Assembly: GCF_001857945.1 (NCBI RefSeq)
Contig: NZ_CP017770.1
Span: forward strand, 930,001-994,000
DNA length: 64,000 nt
Origin: Paenibacillus crassostreae
GTDB lineage: Bacteria; Bacillota; Bacilli; Paenibacillales; Paenibacillaceae
Direction of reading: 5' to 3'
Position numbers and translations under genes: made by a program. Under the pieces are notes generated by a model. That model had not been told where the DNA came from. It made no database searches and saw nothing but the letters and a program-made list of their open reading frames with translations. This document shows, in pieces, positions 26,837-34,448 of this stretch. Numbering within the stretch: the first letter of the stretch is position 1; every line of letters starts with the position of its first letter.

Positions 26837-28312
26837 ATGGACCATAGCAATACACCACTTTTTACGGCAGTAAAGAATCATGCTGCTAGTAAACCCGTGC
26901 AATTTCATATTCCCGGTCATAAACAAGGTAGAGGATCGGATGAAGAATTCCGACAATTCATAGGGGATAATGCCCTTTCCATAGACTTGATTAACATTGC
27001 TCCACTTGATGACTTACATCAACCTACGGGTGTCATCGAAGAAGCACAAGCATTGGCGGCAGATGCCTTCGGCGCAGATTATACCTATTTCAGTGTACAA
27101 GGTACCAGTGGTGCTATTATGACCATGATCCTTTCCACTTGCTCACCTGGTGACAAAATTATTATCCCTAGAAATATTCATAAATCGATCATGTCAGCCA
27201 TTATTTTTTCCGGTGCTAAACCTGTATTTGTCTCCCCTGCTCGCGATGAGAACTTGGGGATAGATCATGGAATTACAACCAGTTCTGTAAAAAGAGCATT
27301 AGATCGGCATCCCGATGCCAAGGCAGTCTTAGTTATTAATCCGACTTATTTCGGTTTATGCGCAGACTTGAAGGAAATCGTAGAACTTGCACATAGCCGT
27401 CATGTTCCTGTTTTAGTTGATGAAGCACATGGCGTATTGATCCATTTCCATGATGACCTCCCAATCTCAGCTATGGAAGCAGGAGCAGATATGTCTGCTA
27501 CCAGTGTTCACAAACTGGGTGGTTCCATGACTCAAAGCTCAGTTCTCAATCTTAATGTGAAGAATGGCTTTGTAAATTCGCAGCGAGTACAGACTATATT
27601 CAGTATGTTGACAACAACTTCTACTTCATATATTCTACTATCTTCACTAGATACATCAAGACGTAATCTAGCTCTTAATGGACAAGCTATTGCACAGAAA
27701 GCAATTGACCTTGCCCAATACGCACGTAAAGAAATCAACACCCTACCTGGTCTCTACTGCTTCGGCGAAGAAATACTGGGTGGAGAAGCCACTTATGATC
27801 TTGATCCTACGAAGCTAACGATACATGTTCGCCATCTCGGTATTACCGGCTATGAGACTGAGAATTGGCTACGTGAGCATTATAATCTAGAGGTTGAATT
27901 AAGTGATATGTACAATATCCTTTGTCTAGTTACACCAGGGGATAAGGAAGATACCGTTGATATTCTTCTATCAGCCTTACGGGAGTTATCTGATACCTAT
28001 TATTTGGTGAACCAAGCACATGAGTTAGTTATCAAAATCCCAGAGATCCCGCTCCTATCCATTAACCCGAGAGAAGCCTTCTATGGAGATACAGAGATCA
28101 TTCCTTTTAAAGAATCCGCTGATCGCATCATAGCTGAATTTATTTATGTCTATCCGCCAGGGATTCCAATTCTACTTCCAGGTGAAGTTATCTCTCAAGA
28201 TAACATCGATTATATTATCGAACATATCGAAGTCGGATTACCTGTAAAAGGACCCGAAGATCGCTATATTCACAACATCAAAGTAATCGTTGAGACAGAT
28301 GCTATATTCTAA
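26837..28312 (+). CDS. speA: Orn/Lys/Arg decarboxylase, arginine decarboxylase (SpeA) type
   Basis: A 491-aa PLP enzyme of the Bacillus SpeA/YaaO type, shorter than the enteric decarboxylases because the N-terminal wing domain is lacking. The cofactor lysine is Lys226 (SVHKLGGS), the PLP-ring aspartate is Asp195 and His198 is in VDEAHGVL. HIPGHKQGRG near the N-terminus binds substrate or phosphate. It probably makes agmatine for polyamine synthesis; ornithine or lysine specificity cannot be excluded. A GGGTGGG ribosome site precedes the ATG. Confidence 0.85.
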   Translation: MDHSNTPLFTAVKNHAASKPVQFHIPGHKQGRGSDEEFRQFIGDNALSIDLINIAPLDDLHQPTGVIEEAQALAADAFGADYTYFSVQGTSGAIMTMILSTCSPGDKIIIPRNIHKSIMSAIIFSGAKPVFVSPARDENLGIDHGITTSSVKRALDRHPDAKAVLVINPTYFGLCADLKEIVELAHSRHVPVLVDEAHGVLIHFHDDLPISAMEAGADMSATSVHKLGGSMTQSSVLNLNVKNGFVNSQRVQTIFSMLTTTSTSYILLSSLDTSRRNLALNGQAIAQKAIDLAQYARKEINTLPGLYCFGEEILGGEATYDLDPTKLTIHVRHLGITGYETENWLREHYNLEVELSDMYNILCLVTPGDKEDTVDILLSALRELSDTYYLVNQAHELVIKIPEIPLLSINPREAFYGDTEIIPFKESADRIIAEFIYVYPPGIPILLPGEVISQDNIDYIIEHIEVGLPVKGPEDRYIHNIKVIVETDAIF

Positions 28313-28315
28313 ATT

Positions 28316-28416
28316 AACCAAGCAGAAACGGCTATGCCGTCCCCGTTCAAGGACGGTATCCGTCTCTGCCGAAATATAAGAAATTGATTCAAGTGAAACT
28401 TATCTTTCTTATATTT
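28316..28416. repeat. Two-hairpin intergenic repeat, copy C
   Basis: The first hairpin spans AACCAAGCAGAAACGG to CCGTCTCTGC around GCCGTCC/GGACGG; the second pairs AAATATAAGAAA with TTTCTTATATTT (ending 28416). It shares AAGTGAAACTTAT in the second loop with copy A. Confidence 0.8.
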
Positions 28417-28418
28417 CA

Positions 28419-28455
28419 AAAAGGCTCCGTACCTAATTAAGGTACAGAGCCTTTT
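28419..28455. terminator. Bidirectional terminator between speA and the DUF1292 gene
   Basis: A 14-bp stem (AAAGGCTCCGTACC against GGTACAGAGCCTTT, one mismatch) flanked by A and T tracts, between convergent genes. Confidence 0.8.
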
Positions 28456-28475
28456 CAAATTTACAGGAAAATAAT

Positions 28476-28790
28476 CTATTCTTGCTGTGCAATTAGCACA
28501 TTATATACTTCTTCCACAGACTTCCATTCTTCTTCATCTTCGATGTTATAGAGAACCATTTCTTCGTTCTCTTCTTCCATACGTAAGATAATTCCATCTG
28601 CTTCAGGATTTTCACGTTCAAGTAATAGTGCATAGACCTTTTCGCCTACGTCAAAAGTCTCAACAAGAACCATTTCCACGTCAGTTCCATTCTCGTCGGT
28701 CAGAGTTAAGATAAACTCTTCGTGCTCACCATGGTCATGATCATGACCGCAGCCGCAATCATCGCCGTGTTCATGTTTTTGATCGCTCAT
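28476..28790 (-). CDS. DUF1292 family protein, YrzB-like
   Basis: A 104-aa very acidic protein. The N-terminal 25 residues are rich in His, Cys and Asp (HEHGDDCGCGHDHDHGEHEE) and may bind metal; the DUF1292 domain follows (about 26-100, FILTLTDENGTDVEM, VYALLLERENPEADGIILRM). In Bacillus YrzB is in the yrrK-yrzB-yrzL region; here it stands alone. Function is not established. Confidence 0.85.
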   Translation of the reverse strand: MSDQKHEHGDDCGCGHDHDHGEHEEFILTLTDENGTDVEMVLVETFDVGEKVYALLLERENPEADGIILRMEEENEEMVLYNIEDEEEWKSVEEVYNVLIAQQE

Positions 28791-28888
28791 TTAAATACCT
28801 CACTTCGGTTTGAATTTTAGTACTTTGGTATCGTAACATGGAAGGCATTTAAGGTCAATTTTACCTTTAATATTAACATCAAAGCATA

Positions 28889-29443
28889 TTAATCTAAGGC
28901 TGTAATGACCTTTTGTGAAACCAATTCATAATCTGAGTTTTCAGAATATTTAATATAGAATCCTATTTTATATTTACCGGATGTTTTGAAGTCATATGTA
29001 AAATCATCAGTTCGAAACCAGAAATTATCCTTCTGATCACTATCTAAATCCTGAGATTGGATGTCTTTCGTTGTACCTGCTGGATCAGTGATTGCTACCT
29101 TAACAGATACTATATTTTCGGATAAATTATCCACTTGACTAAATACATTAAATTTCAGTTTACCTTTATTTACGTTACCGAATATAGTATCTCCTTTGAA
29201 TAAGAAAATATGAACATTTGGTTTAATAAACTTCACTTGATTACTGACCGAATCCCAATTCACTAGGCCCTCAAACGCGCGTAACGGTACGTAGGTCTTA
29301 CCCTCTATGACATAACCACCATCTTGAACTTCTTGCCCATTCACCCAAAAATGAACCTTATTATTGACTGAATCAGCAAACAGCAAAGATCCCCCCATGA
29401 GGGATAAGACTAATGTGCTTACTACAACTTTTTTCCATCTCAT
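28889..29443 (-). CDS. Secreted protein with copper-amine-oxidase-like N-terminal (stalk) domain
   Basis: A 184-aa exported protein with a Sec signal peptide (residues 1-24, cleavage near LFADS). The module VNGQEVQDGGYVIEGKTYVPLRAFEGL (about 34-60) is the stalk domain that is greatly expanded in Paenibacillus; it is a small surface or wall module without enzyme activity. The C-terminal half (about 85-180) is beta-rich, of unknown function. Confidence 0.75.
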   Translation of the reverse strand: MRWKKVVVSTLVLSLMGGSLLFADSVNNKVHFWVNGQEVQDGGYVIEGKTYVPLRAFEGLVNWDSVSNQVKFIKPNVHIFLFKGDTIFGNVNKGKLKFNVFSQVDNLSENIVSVKVAITDPAGTTKDIQSQDLDSDQKDNFWFRTDDFTYDFKTSGKYKIGFYIKYSENSDYELVSQKVITALD

Positions 29444-29537
29444 AATTTAACGCCCCCTCCAACCTATTCCATTCATGATGCTATACATATATACACAAAA
29501 ATAGTCATCAAGTTGCGGTCAATCGGATACTTATACC

Positions 29538-29569
29538 AAAAAAACCACAGAAGGAACATCTGCAGTTTT
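29538..29569 (-). terminator. Terminator of the small CxxC-protein gene
   Basis: ACTGCAGA pairs with TCTGTGGT (one wobble), followed leftward by seven T, just past the stop at 29586. Confidence 0.7.
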
Positions 29570-29585
29570 GATGATTATTCACTAT

Positions 29586-29780
29586 TCATTGACTCCATTT
29601 AGTTAAAATACAAGGAATACCATTGCCTACCGCACCTGGAAGTCTCATTCTTTCTCTGTAACGTATTCCTGCTGCACAAGGTGTTTTACATTCTTCACAC
29701 ACGTGAGAGGTCACTAATTTCATACCTTTTATAACTTTATCCGATTTAAGCGGCTTCTTACTTTTAGATTTAACCATCAT
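29586..29780 (-). CDS. Small basic Cys-rich protein of unknown function
   Basis: A 64-aa basic protein with a CxxxxC-type metal-binding pair (HVCEECKTPCAAGIRY) and another Cys near the end. The open frame reaches 29882, but tandem ATGs at 29780 and 29777 behind GGGGTGTG make the short form more likely. No named family is recognised. Confidence 0.55.
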   Translation of the reverse strand: MMVKSKSKKPLKSDKVIKGMKLVTSHVCEECKTPCAAGIRYRERMRLPGAVGNGIPCILTKWSQ

Positions 29781-29927
29781 CACACCCCATTCCAGATGTA
29801 GACCCACACGGTATTGTATGAGGATTCCATTCAATGGGAACTCTGAACTTATAACTATTTTGACAATAACTTCTGTTGTCATTTCTGAATGAATGATATA
29901 TTAATCACATGAAGGGAGGTATTCGTC

Positions 29928-30665
29928 ATGAGTTTACAATTAGAGATGCTCGGAACGGGAAATGCCTTTGCTAAAAATTACTACAATAATAACGCACTAC
30001 TCTTCGATGACCAGTTCTCACTTTTAATCGATTGTGGGGTAACAGCTCCCATAGCACTACATAACCAAGGTAAAACCTTTGATGATATAGATGCTGTATT
30101 AATAACCCATATTCATGCCGATCACGTAGGTGGGCTCGAGGAACTAGCATTCAAGATGAAGTATTTGCACCATCGTAAAATGATCCTATATATTGCAGAT
30201 GATCTTGTGGAGACATTATGGGAGAATACGCTAAAAGGCGGTTGTTATCAAGCGGGGGAAATTACTTCATTAAATGATATATTTGACGTTCGACCACTTC
30301 AGCCACTGAAGCCTCATTATATATCCGAACATATTACAGTGGAGTTAATCCCTACTAAACATATACCGGAAAAATCTAGTTACTCACTCTATCTAAATGA
30401 AAATATATTTTACAGTTCGGACATGGTCTTTGATCCTGCACTCCTAAGTCATCTAATTAATACACGTGGTTGCAAGACGATCTTTCACGAATGTCAATTT
30501 CAGGGATCAGGAGTGGTACATACAACGCTTCAAGAGCTTCTATCACTCCCACTAGAAATCCAGCAGTATATCTATTTAATGCATTATGGTGATGATAAAG
30601 ATCGATACATAGATCAGATTGGCGATATGACATTCTTAGAACAGAATCTGATCTATGAGCTTTAA
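29928..30665 (+). CDS. MBL-fold metallohydrolase, RNase Z-like
   Basis: A 245-aa metallo-beta-lactamase-fold hydrolase. The dinuclear zinc motif [10 protein letters not shown] (residues 61-70) is intact, with further ligands in the C-terminal half (SSDMVFD, FHECQF, LMHYGDD). It most resembles RNase Z/AtsA-type proteins, but the exosite that marks true RNase Z is not evident, so the substrate is unknown. GGGAGG is the ribosome site; a strong hairpin terminator follows. Confidence 0.8.
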   Translation: MSLQLEMLGTGNAFAKNYYNNNALLFDDQFSLLIDCGVTAPIALHNQGKTFDDIDAVLITHIHADHVGGLEELAFKMKYLHHRKMILYIADDLVETLWENTLKGGCYQAGEITSLNDIFDVRPLQPLKPHYISEHITVELIPTKHIPEKSSYSLYLNENIFYSSDMVFDPALLSHLINTRGCKTIFHECQFQGSGVVHTTLQELLSLPLEIQQYIYLMHYGDDKDRYIDQIGDMTFLEQNLIYEL

Positions 30666-30670
30666 AAAAG

Positions 30671-30714
30671 AAAGCCAGCTGAGTCTCCATTGAGGAGTCT
30701 ACAGCTGGCTTTTT
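30671..30714 (+). terminator. Terminator of the MBL-fold gene
   Basis: AAAGCCAGCTG pairs with CAGCTGGCTTT across a partly paired loop (GAGTCTC/GAGGAGTC), followed by a T tract. Confidence 0.85.
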
Positions 30715-30724
30715 GCTATCTATT

Positions 30725-30964
30725 TTATTCAAAAATAGGAAGTTGATCTAAATTGTTCGATGGGTCTCCATCCGCATCTCCACGGATATACATTCCCCCA
30801 TCTCTCCCCTTAAATATATTAACGCCAGCAATTGCACCTGCATTCACTTCCTGAAGGGCTTGCTCATAGGCTAACACGCGACCTGATGAAGTTTGAAATG
30901 CGGTCAAATCACCATCACCATTCTTCTGCACAGCAATAAATTGTTCACGGCCTGACATTCCCAT
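30725..30964 (-). CDS. DUF3892 family small protein
   Basis: A 79-aa protein matching DUF3892: MSGREQFIAVQKNGDGDLTAFQTSSGRVL, ending with GGMYIRGDADGDPSNNLDQLP. The ATG at 30964 has GGAG eight bases upstream; the frame extends to 31033 but with no better start. Function is unknown. Confidence 0.75.
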   Translation of the reverse strand: MGMSGREQFIAVQKNGDGDLTAFQTSSGRVLAYEQALQEVNAGAIAGVNIFKGRDGGMYIRGDADGDPSNNLDQLPIFE

Positions 30965-31114
30965 AACGATCACTCCTAAATTTTTTTGAGCGATACTTCT
31001 TGAGTTACTTCGACAAAAATACTTCGGAAGCATTAGCTTAAATCAGCATTTTCTATTGGCTTCTAGTGCTAACGTCTAGGTTACCCCGTATACCGTGTTT
31101 CCATGCAGTTCCAG

Positions 31115-31558
31115 TTATAATTTCTTTTTCATCCGTACATGCATTATTCCTGCGTCCAAGAAAGGCTCTTTCGAAATCACTTCATAACCCTGTTTAGCAT
31201 AGAAGTTCTCCGCCTGAATCTGGGCATCCAACACCGCATAATGCAATCCAAGCTCCAACGCTAGTTCTTCCATCGCAATCATCAACACACGACCGAAACC
31301 CTTTGCACGATATTCTTTAAGCACAGCAATACGTTGCATCTTCGCAGTATCATCATCGTAATAAATAATCCGACCGGTAGCCACATATTCACCGTTATCT
31401 TGGATCAGCACATGATGAACATCAGGGCTAATGTTATCATATTCGTCTATTTCAAGTTCTAGCGGTACTTTTTGCTCGTCCACAAACACCTTTTTTCGAA
31501 TATCCATACCGTACTGTAACTGTTCCTCTAACTCAACATAAATAATCTCTGCAGCCAT
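31115..31558 (-). CDS. GNAT family N-acetyltransferase
   Basis: A 147-aa YjcF/ElaA-like GNAT enzyme. The acetyl-CoA pyrophosphate-binding loop is RIAVLKEYRAKGFGRVLM (about residues 86-103), and the first half carries the typical IRKKVFVDEQKVPLELEIDEYD region. The acceptor substrate is unknown. It is the last clear host gene on this strand before the tRNA. Confidence 0.85.
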   Translation of the reverse strand: MAAEIIYVELEEQLQYGMDIRKKVFVDEQKVPLELEIDEYDNISPDVHHVLIQDNGEYVATGRIIYYDDDTAKMQRIAVLKEYRAKGFGRVLMIAMEELALELGLHYAVLDAQIQAENFYAKQGYEVISKEPFLDAGIMHVRMKKKL

Positions 31559-31691
31559 CTCTGATACCTCTCTCTCTAATTTAACCTTGCCAATTCAATC
31601 TAATCGAATTATTATACAAAATAATGATTTTAATGTATAGTTTGATTCATTAAGAACACCTTATTCAAGCTTGAAAGGAGCCAATTTCTTC

Positions 31692-31802
31692 ATGGGTATG
31701 GGAGTCACTATCGTTATTGCTATCATTATGACCGTTGTCCTCATTTACTCCTTCTTCTACGTTACTAAAAAGGGATATTCCCGCAAATGGGAAGATGATT
31801 GA
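31692..31802 (+). CDS. 36-residue single-span membrane protein
   Basis: A short gene: MGMGVTIVIAIIMTVVLIYS forms one transmembrane helix, then a basic tail FFYVTKKGYSRKWEDD ends at TGA. AAAGGAG lies about ten bases before the ATG. The helix-plus-VxKGYxxK layout recalls YtzI-like small proteins of Bacillus, but that resemblance is weak. It sits between the GNAT gene and the tRNA-Val promoter. Confidence 0.6.
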   Translation: MGMGVTIVIAIIMTVVLIYSFFYVTKKGYSRKWEDD

Positions 31803-31814
31803 TCGAAAGTGTTA

Positions 31815-31843
31815 TTGACACTCACTCCCGCTGCTGGTATGAT
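31815..31843 (+). promoter_or_regulatory. Promoter of tRNA-Val
   Basis: A consensus TTGACA (31815-31820), a spacer of exactly 17 bases and TATGAT (31838-31843), 35 bases before the mature tRNA 5' end. Confidence 0.8.
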
Positions 31844-31877
31844 ATTCATTGTCTCTGACCAAATATTATACCTTTTT

Positions 31878-31949
31878 GATCTGTTAGCTCAGCGGGAGAG
31901 CACTATCTTGACAGGGTAGGGGTCAATGGTTCGAATCCATTACAGATCA
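31878..31949 (+). tRNA. tRNA-Val (anticodon GAC)
   Basis: A 72-nt cloverleaf: acceptor GATCTGT/ACAGATC, D stem GCTC/GAGC, anticodon stem CTATC/GGTAG with loop TTGACAG (anticodon GAC) and T arm AATGG-TTCGAAT-CCATT. The 3' CCA is not encoded. The prophage begins just past its 3' end, so the gene is the probable attachment site. Confidence 0.95.
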
Positions 31950-31959
31950 TGACCGAGAG

Positions 31960-31981
31960 CCCTTGCGTAGCAGGGGTTTTT
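31960..31981 (+). terminator. tRNA-Val terminator
   Basis: CCCTTGC pairs with GCAGGGG around a GTA loop and is followed by TTTTTG. It lies on the prophage side of the presumed junction. Confidence 0.7.
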
Positions 31982-32016
31982 GTTATTTTAACCCTTATCG
32001 TTTTATATCGATATTA

Positions 32017-32043
32017 TCAATCTGGTGCCATATTGGTGCCCTG
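32017..32043 (-). pseudogene. Possible remnant of an integrase 3' end
   Basis: On the minus strand the codons before a TGA read Q-G-T-N-M-A-P-D. GTN(L/M)AP-type endings are typical of tyrosine integrases of Firmicute phages. The frame is closed three codons upstream, so only the tail remains. It may mark attP or an earlier integration; on eight residues this is tentative. Confidence 0.3.
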
Positions 32044-32057
32044 TACTCAACTAAAGT

Positions 32058-32090
32058 AAAAGGTGGTGCCATTTGAGGCACCACCTTTTT
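32058..32090. terminator. Bidirectional terminator at the end of the phage early operon
   Basis: A perfect 14-bp stem (AAAAGGTGGTGCC and its complement) around a six-base loop with A and T tracts on both sides; it overlaps the stop of the last early gene. Confidence 0.85.
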
Positions 32091-32280
32091 ATCCTTCTAA
32101 CCATTTTAGGAATATATCTTTCGATACTTTAATCATTCTTCCTACCTTCACCGTATGAAACTGTCCAGAATTTAAAAGTTCGTACGTTTGTCTTTCCCCT
32201 ATCCCAAGGATGCGTTGTATATGTTTAGCATTCAACACTGAAGGATATTGGTCCTTACTTATAAATTCAAGGTTCTCCAT
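32089..32280 (-). CDS. Helix-turn-helix protein, excisionase family
   Basis: A 63-aa MerR/AlpA-like DNA-binding protein: SVLNAKHIQRILGIGERQTYELLNSG is the helix-turn-helix and FHTVKVGRMIKVSKDIFLKWLEG the wing, the usual layout of excisionases. Position next to the attachment end supports an excision role (inference). I chose the ATG at 32280 (AAGGT, seven bases upstream) over the frame start at 32301; it overlaps the upstream gene by 14 bases. The terminator overlaps its end. Confidence 0.75.
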   Translation of the reverse strand: MENLEFISKDQYPSVLNAKHIQRILGIGERQTYELLNSGQFHTVKVGRMIKVSKDIFLKWLEG

Positions 32281-32737
32281 CAGTTCTACCTTCTTTCTCA
32301 ACCATCAAATTCAAGTCTAACGCTAGCTTGTAAAACGCCTTCCAACGTATCTTACTGTACTTCCCTTCGCTAATTGGAGGCTGAAAAACAAAGCAATAAA
32401 CATGTTGATCCGTGATATAATCGTGCTCTGTTGTCATATATCTTTCTTCTATTAAAAAGCGTTCAAGTCTGGGCATCCTCTTCACTACACGTTCGACACG
32501 TTCACAATACTCTTTGCGATAAGTAACATTGTCCACATTATAGATTGCGATACTAGCCGTTTGATCCGAGGTTTCATTAGTAGGACCGTGAAAACGTTCG
32601 TTATACCCTGCTGTTATTCCAGCTTCTCGCTCCTCGAATGATAGGAATTTAAACATCCGATACTTTTCCATAGCTGCTTCTACTGCTGCTTGCGTCCTTT
32701 TGCGGTCGATCTCTGGAAGGAAGCTCATTTGCCCCAC
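32267..32737 (-). CDS. ArpU-like late transcription regulator
   Basis: A 156-aa protein resembling the ArpU/RinA family of phage regulators that activate packaging and lysis genes. The segments IDRKRTQAAVEAAMEKYRMFKFLSFEE and YCERVERVVKRMPRLERFLIEERYM match the pattern. It is near the end of the early operon, where such regulators normally sit just before terminase. The start may be the GTG at 32737 or the ATG three codons later, which has AAGGTGG upstream. Confidence 0.7.
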   Translation of the reverse strand: MGQMSFLPEIDRKRTQAAVEAAMEKYRMFKFLSFEEREAGITAGYNERFHGPTNETSDQTASIAIYNVDNVTYRKEYCERVERVVKRMPRLERFLIEERYMTTEHDYITDQHVYCFVFQPPISEGKYSKIRWKAFYKLALDLNLMVEKEGRTDGEP

Positions 32738-32763
32738 CTTGCATCACCTCAATCTTTTAAAGA

Positions 32764-32784
32764 ATCCCCCGACCGAAGCCGGGT
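32764..32784 (-). terminator. Internal hairpin with TTCG loop
   Basis: Leftward, CCCGGC-TTCG-GTCGGG forms a six-pair stem followed by GGGATTCTTT, between the gene ending at 32805 and the ArpU-like gene. Possible partial terminator. Confidence 0.45.
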
Positions 32785-32804
32785 AGTATGGGATATATGA
32801 TTGC

Positions 32805-33305
32805 TTAGAATGGTAGGTCATCGTCGCTGTCAATAGGATCAACACCAGCCATCGGATCGTTGTCATCATCTTTCTTTAAGGCTTCATCAATGGTCATTTG
32901 ATTCGGATCTACCACTACAACCGTGCCATCAGAGTTGACCTTACCCTTCAAACCTTCTCTGTACTTCTTTTGATGCTCTTTAAAATCATCAACTGATTCC
33001 TCCGTCTTAGCTATAGTCAGAACAACATCGGTTCCTGATCGTTTATAAAAAGCTGTACTACTTTCTTCAGACGTACCGCCCTTGATCTCAAAATCCAATG
33101 TTGTTTTCTTGTCATCACGGTTCAGTTTTTTGAACTCTGCCACTACGTTTGCCTCTACACCTTCTATTTGTAAATTGACTACACTCCGTGATAAATCTCT
33201 TAATTCAGCGTTATCCTCGTCCTCACCCTTGACCCAAAAAGTCATACTCTCCTTTTTACTGTCTCGAGTTTGTTTATTTAATAATGCTTTGATTGTTATA
33301 GACAT
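32805..33305 (-). CDS. Phage protein with an SSB-like acidic C-terminal tail
   Basis: A 166-aa protein, beta-rich in its first 100 residues, with an acidic Asp-rich tail ending DSDDDLPF. That ending is almost the DDDIPF tip with which bacterial single-stranded DNA-binding proteins recruit partners. No OB-fold signature is obvious to me, and no other SSB is seen in this early operon although RecT, DnaB and a resolvase are. It may be a divergent SSB or a decoy for SSB partners (inference). Confidence 0.6.
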   Translation of the reverse strand: MSITIKALLNKQTRDSKKESMTFWVKGEDEDNAELRDLSRSVVNLQIEGVEANVVAEFKKLNRDDKKTTLDFEIKGGTSEESSTAFYKRSGTDVVLTIAKTEESVDDFKEHQKKYREGLKGKVNSDGTVVVVDPNQMTIDEALKKDDDNDPMAGVDPIDSDDDLPF

Positions 33306-33384
33306 TTATAATTGCTCCTCTTTAATTGAATTTAGTTGATCATATCGTTGAAATCAGCGGGATGATGTGTACTCGTACTTTGAC

Positions 33385-33618
33385 TTACTCATTAATTGGA
33401 ATAAACATTACATGTCCTTTACAACCTTTCGCCATTTGAATAATTGCTTGGACTTTGTATGTTTTTAAATTACTGTAATCGTCACCTGTATGGACTTCTA
33501 CAACTCCTTCTGTTCTTAGCTTTTTGCTTAGTTCAAGAAGAAGCTTTTCGTTAATTACGAGTGTCTTAATACTTCCTTCTTCATTAACTACACCGATAGG
33601 GAGATTCACTTCCTTCAC
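33385..33618 (-). CDS. Small phage protein of unknown function
   Basis: A 77-aa protein (MKEVNLPIGVVNEEGSIKTL...) with mixed strands and helices, no cysteines and no recognisable motif. It has a GAAG-type ribosome site (GGAGTGAAGG) and lies in the leftward early operon. Function unknown. Confidence 0.6.
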   Translation of the reverse strand: MKEVNLPIGVVNEEGSIKTLVINEKLLLELSKKLRTEGVVEVHTGDDYSNLKTYKVQAIIQMAKGCKGHVMFIPINE

Positions 33619-33682
33619 TCCTCTCTATTTTTCATCATGAGTCTGCCGTGCCTTAGTGATATCCGTATCAGGGTTTAAACAG

Positions 33683-33886
33683 TTAATCTAGTTCCTCTAA
33701 ATCCTGCTTGCAATCAACACACTGGAATTGATATTGCGGTGGATTACCTGAGTAATAGTGAACTGCCGCTTCGCCACACGCACACCACAGACGGGATAAC
33801 CCATCCTTCAATTGTTTCGTTCCGTCCTCATTCTCAAAAATTGTGATCGGTCCATGTCCAAGTTCGGGAATCTGTAAGCGTGTCAT
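33683..33886 (-). CDS. Small zinc-ribbon phage protein
   Basis: A 67-aa protein with a probable zinc site: CAC (LWCACGEAA) and CVDC near the C-terminus. The open frame reaches 34009, but the ATG at 33886 overlaps the upstream stop as ATGA and has AGAGG seven bases before it. Unknown role; adjacent to replication-associated early genes. Confidence 0.6.
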   Translation of the reverse strand: MTRLQIPELGHGPITIFENEDGTKQLKDGLSRLWCACGEAAVHYYSGNPPQYQFQCVDCKQDLEELD

Positions 33887-34428
33887 GACTCTACCTCTTC
33901 CAAATACTTTGATCTGAAATAATCCCGTTCCTTTCTTGCTCTTAATGCCCTCTCTTTCCATTTGTACCCGTAGCCCCTCTTTGCATCTGTTAATCCCTCT
34001 AACAAGCACTTAAGATCCTCTTGTGTTTCTGCTAACGTAATCAGTACAGCATCAATAATCTTGTCAGCATCTACAGTGATAGGCAATCCATTCCCAGTGG
34101 TGGTACGTACAGCTAGTACGCGATCACCCTCAGAAAGTATGACCTCTGATCCGTCTAGTAGCTTGCATGTGATTTCTTTTGATTCGATAAATACTAACTT
34201 TCCATCTTGATAATCAGTGGCAAATCCCTCATTACAAGCCAAAGCCAAAATACAAAACTGTTCTTCATCCCCAACCCCTAGAATCTGTTCGTCTGTCACT
34301 CCCACGGTGTTCAACTTAGCTCTGGTTTCTATTGAATTTTCAACAAGAATATAGGCATCATCACCGCCGTATTGTTCTATTACTTCTAAACTGTTTAACA
34401 CGTCCAAAATTGCTTGATTGTTATTCAT
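33883..34428 (-). CDS. Phage protein of unknown function
   Basis: A 181-aa acidic protein; the N-terminal half is helical (NNNQAILDVLNSLEVIEQYG), the last 35 residues are strongly basic and probably helical (YKWKERALRARKERDYFRSKY). No family recognised. It is coupled to the zinc-ribbon gene by an ATGA overlap. Confidence 0.55.
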   Translation of the reverse strand: MNNNQAILDVLNSLEVIEQYGGDDAYILVENSIETRAKLNTVGVTDEQILGVGDEEQFCILALACNEGFATDYQDGKLVFIESKEITCKLLDGSEVILSEGDRVLAVRTTTGNGLPITVDADKIIDAVLITLAETQEDLKCLLEGLTDAKRGYGYKWKERALRARKERDYFRSKYLEEVES

Positions 34429-34448
34429 CCGTTATCGCTCCTTTATGG

